DNA of 64,000 nt from Glycomyces buryatensis (GCF_004912275.1 NZ_STGY01000042.1:30710-94709), one strand, 5' to 3'. Positions 50,983 through 59,961 are shown, counted from the first letter of the stretch. Numbers and translations: made by a program. Notes: generated by a model from the letters alone, not told the origin.

Positions 50983-52071
50983 ATGTCTGAGTTCAAGCCC
51001 GGCCTCGAAGGCGTCATCGCCTTCGAAACCGAGATCGCCGAACCCGACAAGGAGGGTGGATCGCTCCGCTACCGCGGTGTCGACATCCAAGACTTGGTCG
51101 GCGAGAGCACCTACGGCGATGTCTGGGGGCTGCTGGTCGACGGCCGCTTCGGCGACGGCCTACCCGCCGCAGAGCCCGTACCCGTACCGGTCTCGTCCGG
51201 CGACACGCGCGTCGACGCCCAGGCCGCCGTCGCCATGCTCGCCCCCTACTGGGGCCTCAAACCCCTCCTCGACATCGACGACGCCACCGCCCGCGACGAC
51301 CTCGCCCGCGTCTCGGTCACCACACTGTCGTTCATCGCCCAGTCCGCCCGAGGAGCCGGCCGCCCCGCCGTCCCCCAGTCGGAAATCGACAAAGCCGAGA
51401 CCATCACCGAGCGCTTCATGCGCCGCTGGCGCGGAGAACCCGACCCCCGCCACGTCGAAGCCGTCGACACCTACCTCATGTCCGCCGCCGAGCACGGCAT
51501 GAACGCCTCCACCTTCACCTCCCGCGTCGTCGCCTCCACCGGCGCCGACGCCGCCGCCGCCATCTCCTCGGGCATCGGCGCACTCTCCGGTCCGCTCCAC
51601 GGCGGCGCCCCCTCACGCGTCCTGCACATGATCGAAGGCGTCGAGAAATCCGGCGACGCCGAGGGCTACGTCAAGAATCTCCTCGACTCCGGCGAGCGCC
51701 TCATGGGCTTCGGCCACCGCATCTACCGCGCCGAAGACCCCCGCTCACGCGTGCTCCGCGCCGCCGCCAAGCGCCTGGGGGCGGCCCGCTACGAGGTCGC
51801 CGAGGCACTGGAGGCCGCCGCACTCGCCGAACTCCACGCCCGCAAGCCCGACCGCGTCCTCGCCACCAACGTCGAGTTCTGGTCCGCGGTCCTCCTCGAC
51901 TTCGCCGAGGTCCCCGCCGACCTGTTCACCCCGATCTTCACCTGCGCCCGCGTCGCCGGCTGGTCGGCCCACATCCTCGAGCAGAAGAAGCTCGGCCGGA
52001 TCGTGCGCCCATCGGCCACCTACGTCGGCCCCGGCCCCCGCAAGCCCGCCGACGTCGAGGGCTGGAAGTAA
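50983..52071 (+). CDS. Citrate synthase (CitA/methylcitrate-type family)
   Basis: A 362-residue enzyme condensing acetyl-CoA and oxaloacetate. The catalytic His residues are in SAAEHGMNAST and LSGPLHGGAPSRV; the acid residue is Glu in ATNVEFWSAVLLDFAEVP where classical enzymes have Asp. Glu is the form I recall for the actinobacterial CitA-like subfamily. The start has CAGGAG. In related genomes it stands next to serC, as here. Confidence 0.93.
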   Translation: MSEFKPGLEGVIAFETEIAEPDKEGGSLRYRGVDIQDLVGESTYGDVWGLLVDGRFGDGLPAAEPVPVPVSSGDTRVDAQAAVAMLAPYWGLKPLLDIDDATARDDLARVSVTTLSFIAQSARGAGRPAVPQSEIDKAETITERFMRRWRGEPDPRHVEAVDTYLMSAAEHGMNASTFTSRVVASTGADAAAAISSGIGALSGPLHGGAPSRVLHMIEGVEKSGDAEGYVKNLLDSGERLMGFGHRIYRAEDPRSRVLRAAAKRLGAARYEVAEALEAAALAELHARKPDRVLATNVEFWSAVLLDFAEVPADLFTPIFTCARVAGWSAHILEQKKLGRIVRPSATYVGPGPRKPADVEGWK

Positions 52072-52092
52072 CACCCTCGACCGCCGCTTGAC

Positions 52093-52133
52093 GACGGCCC
52101 GCGAGCCTCCCCCACCGGGGCTCGCGGGCCGTC
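52093..52133 (+). terminator. Terminator of the citrate synthase gene
   Basis: A 15-bp perfect stem, GACGGCCCGCGAGCC with its complement at 52119-52133, has an 11-base loop and lies 21 bp after the stop. Confidence 0.8.
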
Positions 52134-52231
52134 CGTCTGTGTGCCGCCCGGCCACCAGGGACCACCGCGCGTATCGAAGCCGACCGATCGGGTTTACAGT
52201 GTGCGCAGGAACGACCAGAACGGAGCCGAAC

Positions 52232-53344
52232 GTGACCGACCCGATCACCATCCCCGCCGACCTGCTGCCCGCCGACGGACGATTCGGCTCCGGCCCCTCC
52301 AAGGTGCCGTCGGCCGCAATGGGCGCGCTGGCGGGCATGGGTTCCTCCGTCATGGGCACCTCCCACCGCAAGAGCGCCGTCAAGAACCAGGTCGGGCGCC
52401 TGCGCTCGGGCCTGGCCGACCTGTTCTCGCTGCCCGACGGATACGAGGTCGTCCTCGGCGTCGGCGGCACCACCGCGTTCTGGGAGGTCGCCGTGTTCGG
52501 CCTCGTCCAGGACAAGGCGCAGTGCGCGACGTTCGGCGAGTTCGGCTCGAAATTCGCCAAGGCGATCAAGATCGCCCCGCACCTGGCAGATCCGACCATC
52601 ATCACCGGCGAGCCCGGATCGGCGGCGCACCTGACCGCCGAAGACGGCGTCGACGTCTACGCCGCCCCCCACAACGAGACCTCCACCGGCGTCGCCATCG
52701 ACGTCAAGCGCGTCGCGGCCCCCGGCCTGATGCTGCACGACGCCACGTCCGCGGCCGCGGGCCTGCCCGTCGACCTGAACGAGACCGACTGCTACTACTT
52801 CGCCCCGCAGAAGGGCCTGGCCTCCGACGGCGGCCTGTGGATCGCGATCATGAGCCCCGCCGCCATCGAGCGCGCCGAGCAGATCGCCGCCTCCGGGCGC
52901 TACATCCCGGCCTTCCTCGACCTGAAGACCGCGATCGACAACTCCCGCAAGGACCAGACCTACAACACCCCCGCGGTGGCCACGGTCGTCCTCGCCGCCG
53001 AGCAGGTCGACGCGCTCAACGCCGCCGGCGGACTCGACGCGGCCACGAAGCGCTGCGCCGAAAGCGCCGGCACCCTCTACTCGTGGGCCGCCTCGCGCGA
53101 CTTCGCCGAACCGTTCGTCACCGACGAGAAGCTCCGCTCCAACGTCGTCGCCACCATCGACTTCGACGGCGTCGACGCCGCCGAGATCGCCAAGGTGCTC
53201 CGCGCCAACGGCATCCTCGACACCGAGCCGTACCGCAAGCTCGGCCGCAACCAGCTGCGCATCGCCACCTATCCGGCCGTCGACCCCGCCGACACGGCGA
53301 AGCTGACCGAAGCGATCGACTACGTCGTCGCCCAGCTCTCCTGA
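52232..53344 (+). CDS. serC: Phosphoserine transaminase SerC
   Basis: A 370-residue PLP enzyme of serine biosynthesis (3-phosphohydroxypyruvate to phosphoserine). It has RFGSGPSKVPSAAMGALAGMGSSVMGTSHRK, the DATSAAAGLPVDL region and the PLP Lys in YFAPQKGLASDGG. The GTG start at 52232 (GGAG six bases upstream) gives MTDPITIPADLLPADGRFGSGP, the actinobacterial SerC beginning. The upstream open frame is excluded. Confidence 0.93.
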   Translation: MTDPITIPADLLPADGRFGSGPSKVPSAAMGALAGMGSSVMGTSHRKSAVKNQVGRLRSGLADLFSLPDGYEVVLGVGGTTAFWEVAVFGLVQDKAQCATFGEFGSKFAKAIKIAPHLADPTIITGEPGSAAHLTAEDGVDVYAAPHNETSTGVAIDVKRVAAPGLMLHDATSAAAGLPVDLNETDCYYFAPQKGLASDGGLWIAIMSPAAIERAEQIAASGRYIPAFLDLKTAIDNSRKDQTYNTPAVATVVLAAEQVDALNAAGGLDAATKRCAESAGTLYSWAASRDFAEPFVTDEKLRSNVVATIDFDGVDAAEIAKVLRANGILDTEPYRKLGRNQLRIATYPAVDPADTAKLTEAIDYVVAQLS

Positions 53345-53358
53345 CGACAACCCGCCAG

Positions 53359-53383
53359 GGCCGGACCGCTCCGCGGTCCGGCC
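53359..53383 (+). terminator. Terminator of serC
   Basis: A 10-bp perfect stem GGCCGGACCG / CGGTCCGGCC with a 5-base loop is followed by TTCGCG. It begins 15 bp after the serC stop. Confidence 0.75.
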
Positions 53384-53430
53384 TTCGCGCTTCCCCGGAC
53401 CTGTCGGCCCCCTCGGCTACCGTTGACCCC

Positions 53431-54309
53431 GTGGACACCGCCTCAGGCACCGGACGACTGCACCTGCTGCCCGAACTCATCGAGCATCAACGTGTGCGCA
53501 CCACCCCGGTCAAGACCGAGGCCTCCGCATCCGCGCAGCGCCTCACCTTCGACGACGGCACCTCGCTGTTCGCGAAGTTCGCCGAGAACGAACGCCCCAG
53601 CTACCTCGCCGCCGAAGCGAACGGGCTGCGCTGGCTGCGCGAGGCCACCGACTCGGTGGTGGACGTCCTCTACGCCGACGACCGGCTCCTCGTCGAACCG
53701 TGGATCGAACCGGCCGAACCGAACGCGGCACACGCCGCCGAACTCGGCCGCCAGATCGCCCTCATGCACGGCGCCGGCGCCGAACGCTTCGGCGCGCCCT
53801 GGCGCGGCTACATCGGCGAGACCTTCATGGACAACGACCCGGCCGGAGCGACCTGGGCCGAGTGGTACGCGGCGAAACGGATCGAACCGTACCTGCGGCC
53901 CTCCCGCGACAACGGCGCACTGGACGCGGCCGACGTCGCCGCCGTCGAAGCCCTCACCGCCCGTCTTTCGACCCTCGCAGGCTCTGACGAAACACCCGCC
54001 CGCACCCACGGCGACCTGTGGTGGGGCAACGTCCACTGGGGCACCGAACGCGCCTGGATGATCGACCCCGCCGCCCACGGCGGCCACCGCGAGACCGACC
54101 TGGCGAACCTGCGCCTGTGGGGCGGCGTCCCCCACTTCGACGCGATCCTCGCCGGATACACCGAGGTCAGCCCGCTCGCCGACGGCTGGGAGGAACGCGT
54201 CGGCCTCCACCAACTGTTCCCCCTCCTGATCCACACCACCCTCTTCGGCCGCACCTATCGCGCTCAGCTGATGGGAATCGTGTCTCACTTTACGAAAGTG
54301 TCATATTGA
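53431..54309 (+). CDS. Fructosamine kinase / aminoglycoside phosphotransferase-like protein
   Basis: A 292-residue protein with the APH/fructosamine-3-kinase fold. It has RLTFDDGTSLFAKF, YLAAEANGLRWL, LLVEPWI, the catalytic loop TPARTHGDLWWGNVHW and metal site WMIDPAAHGGHRETDLANL. Fructosamine kinases phosphorylate glycated lysines. I chose GTG 53431 as start because it gives MDTASGTGRLHLLPELIEHQRV; the longer frame overlaps serC. It is followed closely by moaA. Confidence 0.9.
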   Translation: MDTASGTGRLHLLPELIEHQRVRTTPVKTEASASAQRLTFDDGTSLFAKFAENERPSYLAAEANGLRWLREATDSVVDVLYADDRLLVEPWIEPAEPNAAHAAELGRQIALMHGAGAERFGAPWRGYIGETFMDNDPAGATWAEWYAAKRIEPYLRPSRDNGALDAADVAAVEALTARLSTLAGSDETPARTHGDLWWGNVHWGTERAWMIDPAAHGGHRETDLANLRLWGGVPHFDAILAGYTEVSPLADGWEERVGLHQLFPLLIHTTLFGRTYRAQLMGIVSHFTKVSY

Positions 54310-54326
54310 CGAACTAGGCTCGATTC

Positions 54327-55358
54327 ATGTCAGCACCAACGCACGGCTCTCCGGCCGCAAGCGGCGGCCCCGGCCTCGGCGACCGCCATGGCCGCACCGC
54401 GACCGACCTTCGGGTGTCGCTGACCGACAAATGCAACCTGCGCTGCACCTACTGCATGCCCGAAGCAGGCCTGTCGTGGCTGCCGAAGCCCGAACTGCTC
54501 ACCGATGACGAGGTGGGCCGCCTCGTCGCCATCGCCGTCCGCGACCTGGGCGTCACCGAGGTCCGCTTCACCGGCGGCGAACCGCTCCTGCGGCCCGGCC
54601 TGGTCGACATCGTCACCGCCGCCGCACAGCTCGAACCCCGGCCCGAGATCTCCCTGACCACCAACGGCATCGGGCTCGAACGCCTCGCCGAGCCCCTCGT
54701 CGAAGCCGGACTCGACCGCGTCAACGTCTCCCTCGACACCCTCAACCCGGACACGTTCATCGCGCTCGCCAAACGCGACCGGCTCGACCAGACCCTGCAC
54801 GGCATCAAGGCCGCCGCCGCGGCCGGCCTCGCCCCGGTCAAACTCAACACCGTCCTCATGCGCGGCGTCAACGACGTCGAAGCCGCCGACCTGCTCCGCT
54901 ACGCCCTCGCGCACGACTACCAGCTGCGGTTCATCGAGCAGATGCCACTCGACGCCGGCGGAGTGTGGCGGCGCGAGAACATGGTCACCGCCGCCGAAAT
55001 CCTCGAAGCCCTCCGCCCCGAATTCGACCTCGTCCCCGACCCGCACCACCGCGGCTCGGCACCCGCCGAAACCTGGCTGGTCGACGGCGGACCCGCGAAA
55101 GTCGGCATCATCGGCTCGGTCACCCGGCCCTTCTGCGGCGACTGCGACCGCACCCGCCTCACGGCCGACGGCCAAGTCCGCAACTGCCTGTTCTCCCGCA
55201 CCGAGACCGACCTGCGCGACCTGGCCCGCTCGGGCGCGAGCGACGCCGAAATCGCCGAACGCTGGCGCGAGGCCATGTGGGGCAAGCTCCCCGGACACGG
55301 CATCGACGACCCCTCGTTCCTCCAGCCGGCCCGACCCATGTCGGCAATCGGAGGCTGA
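54327..55358 (+). CDS. moaA: GTP 3',8-cyclase MoaA
   Basis: A 343-residue radical-SAM enzyme of molybdenum cofactor biosynthesis. The N-terminal [4Fe-4S] motif C-x3-C-x2-C is CNLRCTYC; the C-terminal cluster is CGDCDRTRLTADGQVRNC (C-x2-C-x13-C); it ends in GG (MSAIGG), which is needed in MoaA. The length is typical. The gene is 17 bp after the previous stop. A moaD-like gene follows in an apparent operon. Confidence 0.94.
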   Translation: MSAPTHGSPAASGGPGLGDRHGRTATDLRVSLTDKCNLRCTYCMPEAGLSWLPKPELLTDDEVGRLVAIAVRDLGVTEVRFTGGEPLLRPGLVDIVTAAAQLEPRPEISLTTNGIGLERLAEPLVEAGLDRVNVSLDTLNPDTFIALAKRDRLDQTLHGIKAAAAAGLAPVKLNTVLMRGVNDVEAADLLRYALAHDYQLRFIEQMPLDAGGVWRRENMVTAAEILEALRPEFDLVPDPHHRGSAPAETWLVDGGPAKVGIIGSVTRPFCGDCDRTRLTADGQVRNCLFSRTETDLRDLARSGASDAEIAERWREAMWGKLPGHGIDDPSFLQPARPMSAIGG

Positions 55359-55389
55359 ACGCAGTGCTGACGAATGCGGCGGTGACTTC

Positions 55390-55632
55390 ATGGCGGTGAC
55401 GGTCCGATACTTCGCGGGCGCACGCGCGGCGGCCGGAACGGCCGAAGAAACGGTGAAAGCGGCCGACATCGCCGAACTCAAGTCGGTACTCGCGGCCAAA
55501 CACGGCCCCGGCCTCGACAAGGTCCTGTCCATCTCGACAATCCTGGTCGACGGCCGCGCCGCACGCGAGGGCACGACGGCACTGGCCGACGGAACAACGG
55601 TCGAAGTGCTGCCCCCTTTCGCGGGCGGCTGA
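55390..55632 (+). CDS. MoaD/ThiS-family sulfur carrier protein
   Basis: An 80-residue ubiquitin-like protein ending in the required GG (VEVLPPFAGG). The fold is VTVRYFAGARAAAGTAEETVKAADIAELKSVL, then ISTILVDGRAAREGTTALADGTTVEVLPP. Beside moaA it is probably the molybdopterin synthase small subunit, carrying the C-terminal thiocarboxylate. The moaE partner is not in the window. Confidence 0.9.
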   Translation: MAVTVRYFAGARAAAGTAEETVKAADIAELKSVLAAKHGPGLDKVLSISTILVDGRAAREGTTALADGTTVEVLPPFAGG

Positions 55633-55645
55633 CCCCCTCTCGGGG

Positions 55646-55699
55646 TTATCCACAGGCCTTACCCAGGCAATTCATCTATTTCCCGCAGAGTTATCCACA
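55646..55699. promoter_or_regulatory. Two DnaA-box-like sites after moaD
   Basis: The 9-mer TTATCCACA occurs at 55646-55654 and 55691-55699, 45 bp apart, in the same orientation. They begin the non-coding region leading to the stem-loop cluster. The perfect match to the DnaA consensus is notable in a high-GC genome. Confidence 0.5.
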
Positions 55700-55765
55700 G
55701 GCACGAAATTATTGTTGGCGGCTTTGGGCAGGGATGAAATGCTTGTGTTTTTGAAGTAAGGAGTG

Positions 55766-55943
55766 TCTCGCCGGTGGTTGGAGGAGTGCGAGATATGGCC
55801 CTGGCAGGACAGCGGTGAGGAGGAATTGATGGTCTCGAGCACCGCGATACAAGACCGCGTGCGGGGCGCCCCGCACGCGGCTCCTGCCAGGGCCACCCGC
55901 GGGTAGTAATGCGCGGGTGCGCGACCGCCAGTCGCGCACCCGC
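55766..55943. other. Dense cluster of stem-loops, candidate structured RNA or DNA
   Basis: Several inverted repeats lie within 180 bp. (1) TCTCGC 55766-55771 with GCGAGA 55788-55793. (2) An outer 14-bp perfect stem, 55796-55809 with 55882-55895. Nested within it are (3) GCGGTG 55812-55817 with CACCGC 55840-55845, and (4) a 26-bp perfect palindrome, 55855-55880. Outer and inner stems form a possible three-way junction. (5) A 13-bp stem, 55913-55925 with 55931-55943, has loop CGCCA. No reading frame explains it. It lies between moaD and the helicase gene. Confidence 0.7.
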
Positions 55944-56154
55944 ACCTATCGCGAGGTTTCCTACGGCCCAGGGAGCCGCCTCGGCCGGTGCGTCGCCTAT
56001 CTGCGAGGATGGCCGGGTGCGCCGTCCTGATGAACGAAAGCAAACACAGGTGGCGTCCCCGTTGTTCGAGCTGTCAGCCGGCATGCGGTCCACCGCCGAG
56101 AGGCGGCGCCGCGCCCACCGGCCCCACGCCAAGTCCTCGCGGGAGGCCGTCCCG

Positions 56155-57216
56155 ATGCCCGAGCCGGCATTGACGACCCAGACCCCGGACCCCTGGCAGG
56201 AGTCCGCGCCTCTGCTCACAGGCATGGACGAGGTCGGAGCCGGACTGCTCGACTCCCTGGACGCGATGCAGCGTGTTGCCGCCTCCGCCGGTCCCGGTCC
56301 CCTGCTCATCAACGCCGCCCCCGGCACCGGCAAGACCCATCTGCTCATCCGCCGCGTGGCCTACCTTGTCCAGGAGCTCGGCATCCCCGCCCGGCAATGC
56401 CTGGTCCTGGCCGCTTCCGCTTCCGGCGCGGCCCGCGTCCGCCGCGAGCTCGCCTCGCTCATCGGCCGCGAAGCCAAGACGATCACCATCGCGGAGTTCG
56501 GCGATTTCGCCACCGCGGCGCCGCCCGAACTCGGCCATCTCTTCGTCGATGACCTGCCGCGCATGCCGATGCGGCTATACCGCCAGCTCATGGACCAGCG
56601 CGGCTCCGCCGCCGATGTCACCGCCACCGGCGACCCCGATTCGGCGCTCGGCCCGGACCGGACCGGGGAGGCGTTCAGCGCGTTCTCGGACCAATTCCCG
56701 CAGGCTCACGTCGTGCGTCTCTCGCGCAACCATCGCAGCGCCGCGGCCGTCTTGGTCGCCGCCTCCCAGGTCATCGAGCCGATCAGCCGCGTCCCCGGCC
56801 GCCTCACCCAGCCGCAGCGCCCCGCGTTGGAGGGTTCGGGCATCGGGCGGTGCTTCGCCGTCGACGCCGACGACGAGAAGCACTTCGTGGAGCAGCTCAC
56901 CGGCAAACTCGCCGACCTAGGCGTCTCGCCGGACGAGCTCGCGGTGATCGGGCCCGACGGCATCTCCGTCGCCGAAGCGGCCGACGGCGAGTATCGGGTG
57001 GTGTGCCTGACCGGCATGACCGCCGAGGCCTGGCCGAACACGCCCCAGGCCCGCCGCGAGCTGTACGTGGTGCTCAGCCGCACCCGCGATCTGGCCTACG
57101 TCAGCCACACCGGCGCCGGCTCGCCTCTGCTGGCCGATGTGGACCAGGGACTGTTCAGTCCTTTCGGGATGGTTCCGGTGACCCGTTCGGGCCCTGAGCA
57201 GCCCCGACTGCTGTAG
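56155..57216 (+). CDS. Minimal UvrD/Rep-like (SF1) helicase-type ATPase
   Basis: A 353-residue protein. Walker A APGTGKTHLL (55-64), motif II-like LFVDDLPRM (129-137) with Asp-Asp where UvrD has Asp-Glu, motif III-like ATGDPDSALG, motif IV-like VRLSRNHRSAAAVL (188-200), and a motif VI-like LYVVLSRTRDLAYVS (303-317). UvrD is about twice as long, so most of the 1B/2B regions are missing. The ATG at 56155 has GGGAGG eight bases upstream; the GTG at 56050 is an alternative. It precedes a ParA-like gene by 103 bp. Confidence 0.84.
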   Translation: MPEPALTTQTPDPWQESAPLLTGMDEVGAGLLDSLDAMQRVAASAGPGPLLINAAPGTGKTHLLIRRVAYLVQELGIPARQCLVLAASASGAARVRRELASLIGREAKTITIAEFGDFATAAPPELGHLFVDDLPRMPMRLYRQLMDQRGSAADVTATGDPDSALGPDRTGEAFSAFSDQFPQAHVVRLSRNHRSAAAVLVAASQVIEPISRVPGRLTQPQRPALEGSGIGRCFAVDADDEKHFVEQLTGKLADLGVSPDELAVIGPDGISVAEAADGEYRVVCLTGMTAEAWPNTPQARRELYVVLSRTRDLAYVSHTGAGSPLLADVDQGLFSPFGMVPVTRSGPEQPRLL

Positions 57217-57319
57217 ACGGTCTGACACCAGGCGATAGAGCAACGCGGAGTTCCCACTCGATGACCCACCGATAGGCCACAATAGGTCGGGTAACCGCAG
57301 TCTCGCCTAGGGAGTCCCG

Positions 57320-58771
57320 ATGGAGCACACCGAAGAGGACACCGTGCCTCTGCACCGGCCCGATGCTCCAGGGTGGTCGCCGTTCGCCCCGCCAGGGGTG
57401 AACGAACAGCCCAGTGCGCCGCCCGGGGTGAACGAACAGCCCAGTGCCCCGCCAGGGGTGAACCAGCAGCACAGTGCGAGTCAGCAGCACGGTGCCCCTC
57501 CAGAGGTGGACCAGCGGCTCGGCTCCCTGCCGGAGGGGAGCGAGCAGCCTGGGGCGGCACCGGAGATGAACGGCCAGCACAGTACCCCGCCATCGGTGAA
57601 CCACTACCAAGTCGCGGCGCCGAACCGGCAGTACAGTGCGCCGCCCGAGGCCGACCAGCCTCGCAGCGCCCCGCCGTTCGGCGGTCAGCAGCCGAGCACC
57701 CACTGGCCCAGTGCGCCACCGGAAACGGCCTACCAGCACAGTGCGCCACCTGCGCCGACGCCTTCGCCGGGGTCGGTCCCGGTGCCGTTCTCGGCGACCG
57801 GGCCCGCTTTCCCCGACCAGCCCGGGACGCTCGAGCGCCTCGGCGTCACCGCCGACGACTTCGCCAACCGCCGCGTCGTCCCGCCGCGCCCGCCCGTCGC
57901 CGAGACCGGTCTGCGGGGCGCGCTCCACCGCTTCAGCTTCGGCATGGTCGCCCTGCCGCCCAGCCCCCGCGAGCGCGCCAGGGGCCACGCCGTCGAGACG
58001 GTGCGCCGCAACTTCGGGGGCCTGCGCCAGATCACCGTCGTCAATCCCAAGGGCGGCGCGGGCAAGACCGTCGCGGTCCTCATGCTCGCCATGACCTTCG
58101 GCTGCCATCGCGGCGGCTACGTCCTGGCCTGGGACAACAACGAGACGCAAGGGACGCTGGGCATGCGGGCCCAGCAGGACTTCCATGTCCGCACCGTCCG
58201 CGACCTGCTGCGTGACCTCGACCACTTCCGGGGCCCGACCGGCCGCGTCGGCGACCTGTCGCAGTATGTGCGCGCCCAGGGCGGGGCCATGTTCGACGTG
58301 CTCGCCTCCGACGAATCGGCCACCGCCGGAGAGATGCTCACCTCCCAGGCCTTCGGGGATTTGCGCGAGGCCGTCTCCCGCTTCTACAAGCTCATCGTCG
58401 TCGACACCGGGAACAATGTGCGCGCCGCCAACTGGCAGGCCGCGATCGACGCCACCGACCAGCTCGTGATCACCATGTCCGCCCGCAACGACTCGGCCGA
58501 GACGGCCGCCAGGATGCTCGACCACCTGGAGCAGACCGGCCGCCGCGACCTGGTGCGCGGTGCGGTGTCGGTGGTGTCGATGCCCGCGCACCGCAAGGAC
58601 GTCGATCTGCCCGCTGTCCAGCGGCACTTCGCGGCCCGCACCCGCGCGGTCCTGCTGGCCCCGTACGAGAAGCTCCTGGACTCGGGCGAGCCGATCCGCT
58701 ACGACTCGCTGAGCAAGGCATCGATGGGGGCGTGGCTGCGAATCGGGTCGGCGGTCGCCGAAGGCCTGTAG
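57320..58771 (+). CDS. MinD/ParA-like ATPase with Pro-rich repetitive N-terminus
   Basis: A 483-residue protein. The first 165 residues are Pro/Gln/Ser-rich, beginning with three tandem copies of PPGVN(E/Q)QPSA (residues about 24-53; 30-bp DNA repeats at about 57386-57475). The ATPase core begins at residue 225 with TVVNPKGGAGKTVAVLML (deviant Walker A 244-250) and WDNNETQGTLGMRA, then LIVVDTGNNVRA, as in EspI-like and partitioning ATPases of actinobacteria. A GGGAG precedes the ATG. The upstream gene is a UvrD-like helicase; they may act together, but no centromere-like site or ParB is visible. Confidence 0.88.
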   Translation: MEHTEEDTVPLHRPDAPGWSPFAPPGVNEQPSAPPGVNEQPSAPPGVNQQHSASQQHGAPPEVDQRLGSLPEGSEQPGAAPEMNGQHSTPPSVNHYQVAAPNRQYSAPPEADQPRSAPPFGGQQPSTHWPSAPPETAYQHSAPPAPTPSPGSVPVPFSATGPAFPDQPGTLERLGVTADDFANRRVVPPRPPVAETGLRGALHRFSFGMVALPPSPRERARGHAVETVRRNFGGLRQITVVNPKGGAGKTVAVLMLAMTFGCHRGGYVLAWDNNETQGTLGMRAQQDFHVRTVRDLLRDLDHFRGPTGRVGDLSQYVRAQGGAMFDVLASDESATAGEMLTSQAFGDLREAVSRFYKLIVVDTGNNVRAANWQAAIDATDQLVITMSARNDSAETAARMLDHLEQTGRRDLVRGAVSVVSMPAHRKDVDLPAVQRHFAARTRAVLLAPYEKLLDSGEPIRYDSLSKASMGAWLRIGSAVAEGL

Positions 58772-58782
58772 GACGCATGAGG

Positions 58783-58813
58783 AAGCGGGTCGCGTCGTCG
58801 GCGCGACCCGCTT
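58783..58813 (+). terminator. Terminator of the ParA-like gene
   Basis: A 12-bp perfect stem AAGCGGGTCGCG / CGCGACCCGCTT with a 7-base loop begins 12 bp after the stop. Confidence 0.78.
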
Positions 58814-58991
58814 CGTCGTGCGTCAGTTGCCCGAGCGGCCTGAGTCGGCGCCGCCGCGGCAACGGTCGCGGTCTCGATGCTGGAACGGATCCTAGGTGCC
58901 TCTCGCCTCTAGTCCTATGTGCCGAGTCCCGGTGACCGGGACGGACATGTACATGGCGAACGAACGAATGACACGAATGCGTTTTAGCCGA

Positions 58992-59600
58992 TTACGGGCT
59001 CGCAGTCGCCACACCGCCCAAGAGGTCCACCAATCCGGCGGCCGCGTCGTTCAGGCGCCGGTCGTCCTCGTCGGCGTGCCCCACCACGAAGGACCCCTGA
59101 ATGAACACCAGCGCGGTCCGCGCCAGCCGTTCCGGGTCGGCGGCCGGGTCCATCTCGCCGCGCTCGACCGCGAGTGCCAGGATCGCGGCCAGATCGCGTT
59201 CGAGCTCGGCCCAGGCCTCTTGGACCCTTCGCACCGTCGCCGGGTCGTCGGCCAGCTCGACGGCGGCCCTCACCACGAATCCGCCCTCTTTGCTATGTCG
59301 GGCAACGACTTCGAGCAGGTCGGCGACGACTCGGGGCGCGTCCAGTCGCTCGGAGGACGGCCGGTCGAGGGCCCTGCGGGCGATCGCCCGCAGTTCGGGC
59401 TCGGTGTCCTCTCGGTAGCGGGCGAGTGCGGTGATGTAGAGCTGGTGCTTGGAGCCGAAGGCGGAATACAGGCCCGCGCGGTTCATTCCGGTCGCCGCCA
59501 CCAGGTCCGACATGGAGGTCGCGGAGAAACCGCGCTCCAGGAAGACCCGGGTCGCGGCACGGAGCGCTCTGTCCAAATCGGCATTCTTATTTCTACTCAC
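58992..59600 (-). CDS. TetR/AcrR-family transcriptional regulator
   Basis: A 202-residue regulator. The N-terminal HTH is LDRALRAATRVFLERGFSATSMSDLVAATGMNRAGLYSAFGSKHQLYITALARY; the C-terminal ligand domain is helical (LLEVVARHSKEGGFVVRAAVELADDP). It resembles the TetR_C group. It is divergent from the cobalamin riboswitch and operon at 59725 onwards, so it may control the promoter of that operon or itself. The ligand is unknown. Confidence 0.92.
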   Translation of the reverse strand: MSRNKNADLDRALRAATRVFLERGFSATSMSDLVAATGMNRAGLYSAFGSKHQLYITALARYREDTEPELRAIARRALDRPSSERLDAPRVVADLLEVVARHSKEGGFVVRAAVELADDPATVRRVQEAWAELERDLAAILALAVERGEMDPAADPERLARTALVFIQGSFVVGHADEDDRRLNDAAAGLVDLLGGVATASP

Positions 59601-59724
59601 GTTGTGAACCGTATCGACACTCGGCGCTACGGGTCAATAACCACAGGGCGGAAGTTACTCCAGTGGAAACAATGGCGGAGGTGTTCACTCCAGTTCGGGT
59701 GGTGGTGGGCGACGGGAGGGTGAA

Positions 59725-59935
59725 CGGGTCCACTCGCCGCGCGACCTGCTTGACACGCTGCGCCACCGGGCAGGACAATGAGCCGAAACTCAATGGCGTC
59801 CTGTGGGGAAAGTCCGGTCGGAAGCCGGCGCTGACCCGCAGCGGTAGTCGCGGTTCGTCTTCGAACACCAATCGAGCACATTACCCTTTGTTACAGCTCG
59901 GTCCACCCGCGTGAGCCCGAATGCCCACCGGCCGC
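59725..59935 (+). ncRNA. Cobalamin (B12) riboswitch
   Basis: Conserved cobalamin-riboswitch core is visible: GGGGAAAGTCCGGTCGG at 59805-59821, a short CCGG pairing, and GCTGACCCGCAGCGGTAG at 59830-59847, matching the family core (GGGAA...CCGG...CTGNCCCGCA...CGGTA). A B12-box-like block AGCCCGAATGCCCACC lies at 59914-59929. The 5' helices are approximate (from about 59725). A hairpin (59962-60001) and the AGGAAAGGTCAGG ribosome site of the next gene follow. It predicts repression of the downstream operon by cobalamin. The exact ends are estimates. Confidence 0.85.
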
Positions 59936-59961
59936 CCGTCTTTATTGTCAACGCCTGTCGT

